33,162 bases of DNA from CAZMRF01 sp964568735 (GTDB lineage Bacteria; Acidobacteriota; Polarisedimenticolia; JACPZX01). The translations under genes were made by a program, and so were the position numbers. Where the stretch lies: positions 1 to 33,162 of the forward strand of contig CAZMRF010000058.1 in the NCBI GenBank assembly GCA_964568735.1, written 5' to 3'. This document shows positions 13,786-22,646 of the stretch, piece by piece. The notes under the pieces are model-generated. The model worked only from the letters and a program-made list of their open reading frames with translations, was not told where the DNA came from and did not search any database. The first letter of the stretch is position 1. Each line of letters starts with the position of its first letter.

Positions 13786-15573
13786 ATGCTGAATCGCTGG
13801 AACTTGCCGTCCATGGTGACCCCCTTCGCCGTCCTGACGGCCCTCTCGGCGGCGGTTTCGGGCCTGTCGCTCGGCGCCTCCACATCCCAGCCCCTCCCGA
13901 GACCTGACGAGATCGTCGAGCGCCTGCGCCCGGGTGGTGACCTTGCCTCGGTCTCCGCCGGAAGCCGCCGCGAGGTCTTCGAGCTCTTCCTGGAGGGCCG
14001 GCCCTACCCTGGACGGTGCGCGACGCCCCTTCTTCTCGCTCTCCAGCAGGCCAGGCCGCCTCTGGAGGGGGAGGGCGCCGCCATGTTCCGCCGCCTCGGC
14101 CCATCGGGCGACGCTCTGCCGCTTCTCGCGACGTCTCAACCCCATCCCTCGCCGGGATCCTTCCGGCTGCGCGCGGGAGTCGATCGTGGACGCTCGCTCC
14201 TGGAGCCCGAAGACGGGGACCTCGACGGCGTGCCCGATGAGGCGACCCGCCTGCTCGAGCGACTCGATCTCGCCCGCCGGGAAGTGCTCCGGAGCTTCGA
14301 GCAGACGGGCACACCGCTCTCACGACCTGACGGGGACGAGCCGATCCACGACGTGGAGATCGCCGACCTGCCCGGCACGCTGGCCGCCTACGTCTGGAGC
14401 GCGGACGGTCCGCCCGTCCTGATCCTCGACAGCCGCCGCGTGAAGGGCGCGGAGGGTGAGGCAGTCCTGCGCCACCAGATCGCCCATCTGCTGCAGCTCG
14501 AGCTGACCGCCGACGAATCCCCATGGTGGTATGAAGCTCACGCCGTCTGGGCGGAGGATCCCCGGGGCTTCGGGGCCGGGGCGAGAGCCGGCGCCGTGGC
14601 CTCCTATCTCGAAGCCTCATCGGGCGGCTTCGAGCCCCGCGCGATCGAAGCCTGGGAAGGCAGCTTCCTGTGGCCTCACTACCTCCTGGAAAGCGGCGCC
14701 CCTCCCTCCGTCCTGGGGATGGCCTGGGAAGAGATGGCAGCCCTCCCCGGCAACAACACCCGTCAGGCCATGGACGACGCGCTCGCCCGGACGCGCGGAA
14801 CCACCCTCGAGGAGGAGGTCCGCGCCTTCAGGATCTGGAACGTCTTCCTGGGGGAGATGGACGACGGCGCGCACTATTCATTCGGCGGAGAGCTTCGGGC
14901 TCCATCGAGCGAGCTCTCCCGCAGGGATGCGGAGGGCTGGAGCGGTCGAGGGCCCATGGCCGTCCTGGGCGGCGAGGTGCTGCAGCTCACTGCGGATCCT
15001 GCTCCCGGCGGGTGGCTCATGCACTTCGACGGAGATCCCCGGGTGCGATGGGACGTCACCCTGCTGACGCTGCCTTCATGGCTCGGCGGGCGCCCGGGGC
15101 TTGCTGTCATGGAGGTGGTCGACGGGCTCGGCAGCGCGGCCATCCCGTGGCAGGATCTCTCTGGGGTCTTCGCCGTCGTTCAGAACCTGGGAAGCGAAAG
15201 AGAAGGCCCGGCGAGCTTCCGTCTCCAAGCGTCCTATGACGCGCTCGTGCCTTTTGATCTGATGCTCTTCTCCGCCGGCGACGAAGGAGGCGGCACGGTC
15301 GCCCTCCGGTGGAACACGGAACGGGAGGTGGACATGCTCGGGTGGCGTCTCTACCGCAGCCGCGCCGCATTCTCCGGCTTCGAGCCCATCAACGAGCTCC
15401 TCATCCCTGCGGCGGGCGGCCCTGACGAGATGGCCTACATGTTCATGGATGAGCCCCCCGAGGCAGGGCGCAAGTACTACTACCTGCTGGAGGGCGTGAC
15501 GGCGCTGGGCTTCCGGGAAGCCACCTACCCGGTCGGAGTGAGGCTCACCCGGCGGGAAGCCTCGGAGCACTAG
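13786..15573 (+). CDS. Secreted metalloprotease-like protein (MXAN_6640-like) with HQIAH
   Basis: The 595-residue protein has an N-terminal signal segment (about 10-30, MVTPFAVLTALSAAVSGLSL). A central zincin-like domain carries His230-Gln-Ile-Ala-His234 with Glu250 in WWYEAHAVW, arranged like the HExxH and downstream Glu of MXAN_6640-type proteins. The catalytic Glu of HExxH is Gln here (codon CAG at 14476), so peptidase activity is doubtful. The C-terminal part (about 505-590, VALRWNTEREVDMLGWRLYRS) looks like a fibronectin-III-type domain used for surface binding. It likely acts outside the cytoplasmic membrane. It is a single-gene unit with its own promoter, followed by argS with another promoter. 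Family assignment is from pattern memory. Confidence 0.65.
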   Translation: MLNRWNLPSMVTPFAVLTALSAAVSGLSLGASTSQPLPRPDEIVERLRPGGDLASVSAGSRREVFELFLEGRPYPGRCATPLLLALQQARPPLEGEGAAMFRRLGPSGDALPLLATSQPHPSPGSFRLRAGVDRGRSLLEPEDGDLDGVPDEATRLLERLDLARREVLRSFEQTGTPLSRPDGDEPIHDVEIADLPGTLAAYVWSADGPPVLILDSRRVKGAEGEAVLRHQIAHLLQLELTADESPWWYEAHAVWAEDPRGFGAGARAGAVASYLEASSGGFEPRAIEAWEGSFLWPHYLLESGAPPSVLGMAWEEMAALPGNNTRQAMDDALARTRGTTLEEEVRAFRIWNVFLGEMDDGAHYSFGGELRAPSSELSRRDAEGWSGRGPMAVLGGEVLQLTADPAPGGWLMHFDGDPRVRWDVTLLTLPSWLGGRPGLAVMEVVDGLGSAAIPWQDLSGVFAVVQNLGSEREGPASFRLQASYDALVPFDLMLFSAGDEGGGTVALRWNTEREVDMLGWRLYRSRAAFSGFEPINELLIPAAGGPDEMAYMFMDEPPEAGRKYYYLLEGVTALGFREATYPVGVRLTRREASEH

Positions 15574-15611
15574 GAGCCCGGCCGGGCTTCCGTCAAATAC
15601 CCGAAAGCGCC

Positions 15612-15641
15612 TTGGAAGGGCGGGCGGAGGCTGTCTATACT
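15612..15641 (+). promoter_or_regulatory. Candidate promoter for argS
   Basis: TTGGAA (15612-15617), an 18-base G-rich spacer ending in TGTC, and TATACT (15636-15641) precede argS by about 45 bases. The hexamer and spacing match the promoter of the metalloprotease-like gene. Confidence 0.5.
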
Positions 15642-15685
15642 GCGCCCCCCACCGCCCGCACCTGACGCAGGAGCCTCTCCTCGAC

Positions 15686-17659
15686 GTGCCCTCCGACATG
15701 ACCGCTTCCCTGAACGCCGAGATCCGAGAGGCGATCCGCGCCGCGGTCCGCGGCCGCTTCGGAGTCGAGCCGCCCGACTTCAACCTGGAATACCCACCCT
15801 CCGCCGACCTGGGAGACCTCGCCTGCATGGTCGCCTTCTCCCTCGCGAAGATCTTCAAGCGCAACCCGCGGCAGATCGCCACCGAGCTCGCCCTAGCCTT
15901 CCAGGCGCCCGAGGGCGTCGCCCGCGCCGAGCCCGCGGGCGGAGGCTACCTGAACGTCTACCTCGATCGGCCCGCCGTGCCGCAGCGGGCCTGGAATGCC
16001 CTGAGGCGCGGCCCCGCGGCTGCCCCGGGGGGAAAGATCATCGTCGAGCACACGAACATCAATCCGAACAAGGCCGCGCACATCGGCCACCTGAGGAACG
16101 CCGTCCTGGGAGACACCCTCGTGCGGCTCCTGCGCCACGAAGGCAGGCAGGTCGAAGTCCAGAACTACATCGACGACACGGGAGTGCAGGTGGCCGACCT
16201 CGTCGTCGGCTTCCTCCACTTGAGAAAGCTCACGCTCGACGAGGTCCGGAAAGTCTCGGGACGCTTCGACTACTACTGCTGGGATCTCTATGCGGAGGTC
16301 ACCGCATGGTACGCCGGGGATCCCACGCGCGAGCGCGAGAGGTCCCTCAGGGGAAGGACCCTCAAGCACATGGAAGAGGGCATCGATCCCGAGGCGGGCC
16401 TCGCCCGGTATGCCGCCGATCGCATCGTGCGCTGCCATCTCGCGACGATGGAGCGCATCGGCACTCGGTACGACCTGCTCCCCTGGGAGAGCCACATCCT
16501 GGCCCTGCGATTCTGGGCCGCAGCCTTCGAGAAGCTCAAGGACACCGGGGCGATCCGCCTGGAGCGCGACGGGCCGCGCGCGGGCTGCTGGATCATGGAG
16601 ATGGCCGGAACCGACGAAGGCCAGGGAGAGGATGCGAAGATCATCGTCCGGAGCAACGGGACGGTCACCTACGTCGGAAAGGACATCGCCTACCAGCTCT
16701 GGAAATTCGGACTGCTCGGGTCGGACTTCCATTACCGCCCGTATCACACCGGCACGGATGGCGCGATCGTCTGGAGCACGACCGCCGCCGCCAACGAAGG
16801 GGATCCGCCCGCCTTCGGGGGCGCCGCGGAGGTCTACAACGTCATCGACGTCCGCCAGTCGTACCTCCAGCGCGTGGTCACCCAGGGTCTCCGCGCGCTC
16901 GGCCACGAGGAGGCAGCGGACCGCTCCCGGCACTTCGCCTACGAGATGGTGGCGCTCTCGCCCGCCTGCGCCCGGGCCCTCGGATACGCCGGCGGCGAGA
17001 GCGACGATGGAGGGAAGGCCGTGGACATCTCGGGCCGCAAGGGCACCGGGGTGAAGGCCGACGACCTGCTCGATGCCCTCATCGCGGCCGCGGGCGACGA
17101 GGTGCGCAAGAGAGATCAAGATCCCACCGCCTCCGGCATCGAGAGCATCGCCGAAAAGGTGGCCGTGGGGGCGCTCCGCTACTTCATGATCCGCTTTACG
17201 CGCTCGAGCCTCATCGCCTTCGACTTCGACGAAGTTCTCAGCTTCGAAGGAGAGACGGGGCCTTACATCCTCTACGCCGCGGTCCGCGCATCGAACATCC
17301 TCACCAAGCTCCGGGAGCGGACCGGGCTCGACATGAGCGATCCCGCGCGGGCCTTCGAGGCCGCGGACTGGAGCGTCTTCGACGCGCGGCCCGTGGACGA
17401 CCACTGGGAGTTGATGGCCCTCCTCGCGAGATTCGACGAGATGGTGGGACAGACCCTGCGATCGGAAGAGCCGGCGACCTTCGCGAAGTACCTCTTCGCA
17501 CTGGCTCAGCGCTTCAATCACTTCTATCACGGGTTCCCCGTGATCCAGGAGGAGGACGCGGGGCGGCGGGCCGCGAGAGCCTGCCTGACTTGGCTCTTCC
17601 GGGAGCACATGAAGCTGGGCTGCGGCCTCATCGGCATCACCATTCCGCACAGGATGTAA
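15686..17659 (+). CDS. argS: Arginyl-tRNA synthetase
   Basis: The 657-residue class I synthetase joins arginine to tRNA-Arg. The N-terminal tRNA-recognition domain (about 5-110) is followed by IIVEHTNINPNKAAHIGHLRN with the HIGH motif at 132-135. VGKDIAYQLWKFGLL near 330-344 is typical of the family. The KMSKS-equivalent loop is SGRKGTGVKADD at 449-460, and the C-terminal DALR anticodon-binding domain contains FEGETGPYILYAAVRASNIL. It is longer than many bacterial ArgS proteins, with extra sequence between about 190 and 320. I chose the GTG at 15686 because GCAGGAG lies about 12 bases upstream; an ATG four codons later is the alternative. Expected to be essential. Confidence 0.95.
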   Translation: MPSDMTASLNAEIREAIRAAVRGRFGVEPPDFNLEYPPSADLGDLACMVAFSLAKIFKRNPRQIATELALAFQAPEGVARAEPAGGGYLNVYLDRPAVPQRAWNALRRGPAAAPGGKIIVEHTNINPNKAAHIGHLRNAVLGDTLVRLLRHEGRQVEVQNYIDDTGVQVADLVVGFLHLRKLTLDEVRKVSGRFDYYCWDLYAEVTAWYAGDPTRERERSLRGRTLKHMEEGIDPEAGLARYAADRIVRCHLATMERIGTRYDLLPWESHILALRFWAAAFEKLKDTGAIRLERDGPRAGCWIMEMAGTDEGQGEDAKIIVRSNGTVTYVGKDIAYQLWKFGLLGSDFHYRPYHTGTDGAIVWSTTAAANEGDPPAFGGAAEVYNVIDVRQSYLQRVVTQGLRALGHEEAADRSRHFAYEMVALSPACARALGYAGGESDDGGKAVDISGRKGTGVKADDLLDALIAAAGDEVRKRDQDPTASGIESIAEKVAVGALRYFMIRFTRSSLIAFDFDEVLSFEGETGPYILYAAVRASNILTKLRERTGLDMSDPARAFEAADWSVFDARPVDDHWELMALLARFDEMVGQTLRSEEPATFAKYLFALAQRFNHFYHGFPVIQEEDAGRRAARACLTWLFREHMKLGCGLIGITIPHRM

Positions 17660-17673
17660 GGGCCGGGATAACC

Positions 17674-17702
17674 TTGACTTGCCCCCGGACGTTCACAAGA
17701 AT
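17674..17702 (+). promoter_or_regulatory. Candidate promoter of the GGDEF-S55-propeller-ABC operon
   Basis: TTGACT (17674-17679), a 17-base spacer and AAGAAT (17697-17702) lie just before the GTG at 17714. No Shine-Dalgarno is visible between them. If used, this promoter would give a nearly leaderless transcript for the first gene. Confidence 0.4.
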
Positions 17703-17713
17703 GGCCTCCTAAC

Positions 17714-18616
17714 GTGACCGATCCCTTCGTCCTTCTCGTCGCCGGATCCGCCGGGGACGCCGCTCCGCTTCTCGATCGGCTGACCGCCCTCGGCTTCCTC
17801 TGTGAGTTCGCCGCCGAGCCGGCCGCATCGGCGACGGCTGACCCGGTCGTGATCCTCGTGATCGACAGGACCGACGCGCCAACGTCGGAGCCTGCTTTCA
17901 TGGCAAGAAGCCGGAGAGAGATCCCCGCCGGTGTGCCTGTCTTGAGGATGGGGCCGGAGGGAACGATCGGAGAGGAGGACGAGCTGCTCGCCCAGGGAAT
18001 CGATGACGACGCGCTGTCGAGGAGGCTCCGGGTCTGGGGACGATGGAGCTCCCTCGCGCGAGCCGGCCAGGCCGCGCGCAGCGCGGGCGGACAGGCGGCT
18101 TCGCCGGGCGCGCCCACGGCCCTTCCCGGGCACAAGGCATTCATGGACCGCCTGGCCGAGGAGGTCAAGCGCCATGAGAGGTACGACGCGCCGCTCGGGC
18201 TCGTCCTCGCGGACATCGACGGCCTCCGTGAGATCAACTCGCGGTACGGCCACAGAACGGGCGACCGGGTGATCGGCGAGGTCGGCGAGACGCTCCGCGA
18301 GGCCGTGCGGGCCTCCGATCGCGTCTTCCATTACGGCGGGGATACCTTCGCCGTCCTGCTCACCCACGCGACCAGCGAGGCCACGCGGCGCGCCGTGAGC
18401 CGGCTGCGATCCGTCTTCGGCTCCAGGATCTTCAGGGGCGACCCGGAAGGAACCGCGCCACCGCCCTTGCTGAAAATCTCGCTGAGCTTCGGGCACGTGT
18501 CGCTTCCCGAAGCAGGCCTCCATGAGCCCGATGAGCTCGTTGCGGCGGCCGAGCAGGCTCTCGCGGCCGCCCGATCGGGAGCGTCCGGGACCACGATCCC
18601 GACCGGAAAGTCATGA
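17714..18616 (+). CDS. Degenerate GGDEF-domain protein
   Basis: The 300-residue cytoplasmic protein has an N-terminal part (about 1-110) that looks like a receiver remnant, with hydrophobic strands VLLVAG and VVILVIDRTD but no convincing phosphorylation site. A GGDEF domain follows (about 135-295) with LADIDGLREINSRYGHRTGDRVIGE in its normal form. The signature loop reads GGDTF at 208-212, so the acidic catalytic residue is Thr. It probably cannot make cyclic-di-GMP and may act as a nucleotide sensor or scaffold, which is inference. It starts at GTG 17714. The stop overlaps the S55 gene by ATGA, making it the first cistron of a six-gene coupled operon. Confidence 0.8.
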   Translation: MTDPFVLLVAGSAGDAAPLLDRLTALGFLCEFAAEPAASATADPVVILVIDRTDAPTSEPAFMARSRREIPAGVPVLRMGPEGTIGEEDELLAQGIDDDALSRRLRVWGRWSSLARAGQAARSAGGQAASPGAPTALPGHKAFMDRLAEEVKRHERYDAPLGLVLADIDGLREINSRYGHRTGDRVIGEVGETLREAVRASDRVFHYGGDTFAVLLTHATSEATRRAVSRLRSVFGSRIFRGDPEGTAPPPLLKISLSFGHVSLPEAGLHEPDELVAAAEQALAAARSGASGTTIPTGKS

Positions 18617-20478
18617 GGGCCGGGGCCGGCGGGCGCACCCGCCTCCCCGGGCTCAGCCGATGGATCCTCTTCGCCGCCGCCCTCCTGCAGGCAGCCACTT
18701 CCGGGGCCCTGGCTCAGGATCAGAACCGCGGAACCATCTCCTTCGACGAAGTCAGGGCAGGCATGACCGGATATGGACGGACGGTTTTTTCCGGAAGCCG
18801 CGTCGAGTCCTTCAATGTCGAGGTGCTCGGGAAGCTCACGAATTTCGCGCCGAAGCGCAACGTGATCCTCGCGCGCCTCTCGGGAGGGCCTCTCGCGGAG
18901 ACGGGAGTGCTCCAGGGGATGAGCGGCAGCCCGGTCTACCTGGACGACGGCCGCCTGGCCGGCGCCGTGGCCTACTCGTGGGAGTTCTCCACGGAGGCCA
19001 TCTGCGGCATCACGCCCATCGAAGAGATGCTCGATCTCCTGACCCGTGAGGGCGTGGAAAGCCGGGCATCAGGGCGCCCGCTGCGTGCCCTCCCCGCCGG
19101 GCTCGATGCCCTCTACCGGCCCACGGCCATTCCCGCTTTCCTGCGCGAGCGCTTCGCCAGAAGCTCGGGCGCCTCCGCCGGCGGGGGCCTCTCGCCGATC
19201 CCCTCACCGCTGGGCTTCCCGGCGGCGAGCCAGGGAGCCGGTGGGGCCGAGATCCTGCGCTGGAAGGAGGTCCTCTCCGCTCACGGGTTCTCGCCCGTGA
19301 CGGCGGGCTCCGCAGGCGAGACCGCCTCGGAAGCGCCGCCGCCGCTCGAGCCGGGCGCCGCCATGGGAGTTCAGCTCGTCCGCGGCGACGTGGAGATGGC
19401 GGCCGTCGGGACGATCACCTGGGTGCGTGGGGACAGCTTCCTTGCCATGGGTCACAACTTCCTGGCGCTGGGGCCGACGGCGCTCCCCGCCACGCGCGCC
19501 GACGTCCTCGGCCTCCTTCCCTCGCTGGCCGCCTCGGCCAAGCTGGCCGCGGCCACGACGCCCCTCGGCGTCGTGACGCAGGACAGGTTCGGGGGGATCG
19601 CGGGATCGAAGGTGGGCACAGCACCCATGGTCCCCGTCAAGGTCGGCCTCTCATCCGACCCCGAGCGGCGGGCCACCTTCGAGTTCGAGGTGGTGGATGA
19701 CCCGCTCCTCACGCCGATCCTGATGCACCTGAGTTTTCTCCAAATCTTCTCGACCGCGGAGAAGGCCGCCGGGGACATCACGCTCGCCATCCGCAAGGGC
19801 TCACGGATCCGCATGCAGGACGGCCTCGACGTCAACCTCGAAAACCTCTACTCGGGCGAGCAGAGCGAGCTCATCGCCTCGGCCACCGTGGCTTACATGA
19901 CGTATCTGCTCATGAACAACCCCGACAGGCCCTCGAGGGTGGAGGGGGTCGAGCTGGACCTCGAGTATTCCGACCGGTTGAGCCTGGCCCGCATCGACAG
20001 GATCTGGTGCGAGCGCTACAAGGTCGCTCCTGGCGAGACGCTGCCTCTCTACGTTTCGATCAAGCCCTATCGAGGCGAGCCCTTCATCGAGGTGATTCCC
20101 CTCGTGGTTCCCGAGGAGGCGCCCGAAGGGAAGACGCTCCTGCAGGTCGGCGACGCCAGCACGCTCAGCAGGATGGAATACGAGGCAGGAGGGCTCTCGA
20201 TACAGCCCAGAAATCTCGAGCAGCTCGTGTTTCTCCTCAACCGGATCCGCACCAACAACCACATCTACGCGACGCTCATACGTCCCGACAACGGCATCTA
20301 CATCTCCGGCGAGCGCCTTCCAAACCTCCCTCCCTCTCTGTCCACGGTGCTCCTCGATCCGCAGCGGGACGAGGCCGGCGCCGTCAGGGCGAGGTTCCGC
20401 GGGATCCTCGAGGCCGAGCGGGAGACGGGCTTCGCCCTGCGGGGATACGAGAAGGCCATCGTGGAGATCCGGCGGTGA
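18613..20478 (+). CDS. SpoIVB-type peptidase S55 domain protein
   Basis: The 621-residue protein has an N-terminal signal segment (about 14-34, LSRWILFAAALLQAATSGALA) and then an S55 domain: ISFDEVRAGMTGYGRTVFSG, FNVEVLGKL, and GVLQGMSGSPVYLDDGRLAG at about 98-117, with the serine of the GMSGSP motif. GTITWVRGDSFLAMGHNFL further on corresponds to the second conserved block. Family members are exported serine peptidases; SpoIVB cleaves a membrane-protease complex in Bacillus, but relatives occur in non-sporulating phyla. The substrate is unknown. The rest (about 330-620) holds beta-rich sequence without a recognised domain. It overlaps both neighbours by four bases (ATGA before, GTGA after), so it is made together with the GGDEF and propeller proteins. 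Confidence 0.82.
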   Translation: MRAGAGGRTRLPGLSRWILFAAALLQAATSGALAQDQNRGTISFDEVRAGMTGYGRTVFSGSRVESFNVEVLGKLTNFAPKRNVILARLSGGPLAETGVLQGMSGSPVYLDDGRLAGAVAYSWEFSTEAICGITPIEEMLDLLTREGVESRASGRPLRALPAGLDALYRPTAIPAFLRERFARSSGASAGGGLSPIPSPLGFPAASQGAGGAEILRWKEVLSAHGFSPVTAGSAGETASEAPPPLEPGAAMGVQLVRGDVEMAAVGTITWVRGDSFLAMGHNFLALGPTALPATRADVLGLLPSLAASAKLAAATTPLGVVTQDRFGGIAGSKVGTAPMVPVKVGLSSDPERRATFEFEVVDDPLLTPILMHLSFLQIFSTAEKAAGDITLAIRKGSRIRMQDGLDVNLENLYSGEQSELIASATVAYMTYLLMNNPDRPSRVEGVELDLEYSDRLSLARIDRIWCERYKVAPGETLPLYVSIKPYRGEPFIEVIPLVVPEEAPEGKTLLQVGDASTLSRMEYEAGGLSIQPRNLEQLVFLLNRIRTNNHIYATLIRPDNGIYISGERLPNLPPSLSTVLLDPQRDEAGAVRARFRGILEAERETGFALRGYEKAIVEIRR

Positions 20479-22646
20479 GGCGCCGGGCCGGGATCATCCT
20501 CATGGCGGCGGCCTGCCTCGGAGCGGGCCCCGGGACGTGGCGCCACCCTCTGCCGGGCGAGCTGCCCGGCGGTGAGCCGGAGGACATCTCTCTCACCACC
20601 GGCGGCTCGATCCTCCTGGCGCCCGGCTCGGAGGAGATCCTCCCTGGCAGCAAGGCATGGGCGACACCTCTCTTCCTCTGGGCGATCGAGGCGGAGGCCG
20701 ACGGCAGCACGTACGTCGGCGGCGGTCTCGGCGCGCAGGTGATCCGGATCGACGGGAAAGGAGAGATCCACACGGTCTTCGAGTCATCGGGGATCGGTGT
20801 GAGGGCCCTCTCCTCGGACGTGGCGGGAAACCTGCTGGTCGCGACTCTTCCGGGCGGCCGCCTCTACAGGGTCGCCGAAGGAGGCGCCGCGGAGGTGATC
20901 GTCGAGCCCGAGGAGCGCTATCTCTGGGCGATGGCAACGGACGCCTTCGATCGAACCTACCTCGCGACAGGGGAGCGCGGGATCATCTACACCGTTTCGG
21001 GGCCGGGCGAGTCGGCCGTCTTCTTCGACAGCGACGAGCCTCACATCACGTCCCTGGCGACGGACCCCACGGGACGCCTGCTCGCTGGCAGCGCCGGTCG
21101 CGGGCTTCTCTACCGGATCGAGCCCGACGGAGCCGCCTCGGTCATCCTGAGCAGCGGCCTCGACGAGATCAGCTCCATCGCCGTCGCTTCCGACGGGACG
21201 GTCTACGCCGCGGCCATCCAGGATCCTGGCCCTCTCCGCCCCAGATCCAGGACCGACGGACGGAGCGAGCTGACCTTCGAAGTTTCACCCGAAAACGACG
21301 AGGAGGTGCTCGAGGAGACCGCCGAGCCGCGCCAGAAGGTCGTCATCGACCTCACGGAGTTCCTGCCACCCAGGGAGGAGCAGGAGCGAAGGCCGGCCTC
21401 GAGGGTCTACCGGATCTCGCCGGGGAGGACTCCCGCCGTCGTCTGGTCCTCGCCCACGGAGTGGAGCTACGTCCTCAGCCTCGACGGTCGCGGCCACCTG
21501 CTGATCGGGACAGGACCCTCGGGACGGCTCTACCGGGTCGAGCCCGACGGAACCGCCACCCTCGTGCGGCGCTTCCCCGCCTCGCACGTCACGGCGATGG
21601 CGCCCGGGGCGCGCGGCGAGACATGGGTGCTCACCAGCAGCCCGGGGCGCGTCTACAAGCTCGGAGCTTCGCCCGTGGAATCGGGCAGGTACCTTTCTCC
21701 CGTCCACGACGCCGGCAACATGGCGGCCTGGGGCACCCTTCGCTGGGACGCCGACGTTCCGAAGGGCACCCGGATCTCCTTTGCAGCCCGTTCGGGCAGC
21801 ACGGGCGTCCCGGACGCGACATGGAGCCCCTGGTCGGAACCGATGACGGATCCCGGGGCATCGCCCCTGGGCCTGGCGCAGGCCAGGTACGTCCAGTGGA
21901 GGGCGACCCTTTCGCGCGTCAAGACCGAGGCGAGCCCGATACTGCGCCAGGTCTCTCTCACCTACCTTCCGGAGAACCTCCCCCCCGCCGTCTCGGGCGT
22001 ACGCATCAGTGAGCCCGGCAGGAAACCGCGCGCCGAAGGCGAAGCCGCCGGCGAGCCGGAGGAGGCAAAGGACTCCGGAGGCGGAGCGGAGGCGCGGTGG
22101 CTCTGGATCTCCTGGCGCTCGTCGGATCCCGACGGAGATCCCCTCACGCACAGGATCTCGATCCTTCGGGGGGAGGAGTCGGCCTGGATGGTCCTCGCGG
22201 AGGGCCTCACGGAGCGGAGGATTGCGCTCGACCCCGCGGGCCACCAGGAAGGGACCTACGTCGCCAGGATCGAAGCCCTCGATACCGAGGTCAACGGATC
22301 GGCCCGCGCGCTGCAGGGGGCGGCGAGATCAGCTCCCTTCGTCGTCGACAACACTCCTCCCAGGATCGAGGCCAAGGATCCCGAGTTCGGAGAGTCGTCG
22401 CTCACCCTCGAGTTCACCGGGATCGACGAGCTGAGCTCCATCGCCAGAGCGGAGTGGGCGCGTGAGCAGGAGGGTCCCTGGGCCGTTCTCCTTCCCGTCG
22501 ACGGGATCGCGGATTCCGCGAGTGAGAAGTTCTCCCTGGCCCTGCCCCTCGAGGGATTGCGGCGGGCGATCCATCTGCGCCTCGCGGATGCTTCGGGCAA
22601 CGTGGCGACGCAGGAGGTGGCGCTGCCCAGGAGCCTGACCAAGTAA
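20475..22646 (+). CDS. Exported beta-propeller and Ig-like domain protein
   Basis: The 723-residue protein starts at a GTG overlapping the S55 stop (GTGA) and begins with a short signal sequence (RRRAGIILMAAACLGAG). Residues about 60-400 hold repeats of a blade pattern such as G.LYRVAEGG, GLLYRIEPDGA and GRLYRVEPDGT, each preceded by LL.GT or LLAGSA, which is a beta-propeller of the NHL/two-component-propeller kind. The C-terminal half holds beta-sandwich sequence (RWLWISWRSSDPDGDPLTHR; VVDNTPPRIEA), like Ig or fibronectin modules. It likely works in the periplasm or on the surface as a binding protein. An upstream open frame reaching to 20007 lies inside the S55 gene and is not coding. The stop shares one base with the next start (TAATG). 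Confidence 0.78.
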   Translation: MRRRAGIILMAAACLGAGPGTWRHPLPGELPGGEPEDISLTTGGSILLAPGSEEILPGSKAWATPLFLWAIEAEADGSTYVGGGLGAQVIRIDGKGEIHTVFESSGIGVRALSSDVAGNLLVATLPGGRLYRVAEGGAAEVIVEPEERYLWAMATDAFDRTYLATGERGIIYTVSGPGESAVFFDSDEPHITSLATDPTGRLLAGSAGRGLLYRIEPDGAASVILSSGLDEISSIAVASDGTVYAAAIQDPGPLRPRSRTDGRSELTFEVSPENDEEVLEETAEPRQKVVIDLTEFLPPREEQERRPASRVYRISPGRTPAVVWSSPTEWSYVLSLDGRGHLLIGTGPSGRLYRVEPDGTATLVRRFPASHVTAMAPGARGETWVLTSSPGRVYKLGASPVESGRYLSPVHDAGNMAAWGTLRWDADVPKGTRISFAARSGSTGVPDATWSPWSEPMTDPGASPLGLAQARYVQWRATLSRVKTEASPILRQVSLTYLPENLPPAVSGVRISEPGRKPRAEGEAAGEPEEAKDSGGGAEARWLWISWRSSDPDGDPLTHRISILRGEESAWMVLAEGLTERRIALDPAGHQEGTYVARIEALDTEVNGSARALQGAARSAPFVVDNTPPRIEAKDPEFGESSLTLEFTGIDELSSIARAEWAREQEGPWAVLLPVDGIADSASEKFSLALPLEGLRRAIHLRLADASGNVATQEVALPRSLTK

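Noticed and set aside
15893..17650. 585-codon minus-strand open frame opposite argS
   Set aside because: It is antisense to a clear ArgS; long antisense frames are expected at this G+C and the translation resembles no protein.
20007..20474. Open frame extending the propeller gene far upstream to 20007
   Set aside because: It lies wholly inside the S55 gene in another frame, is Arg/Pro/Ser-rich with no homology, and the GTG at 20475 overlapping the S55 stop is a natural start.
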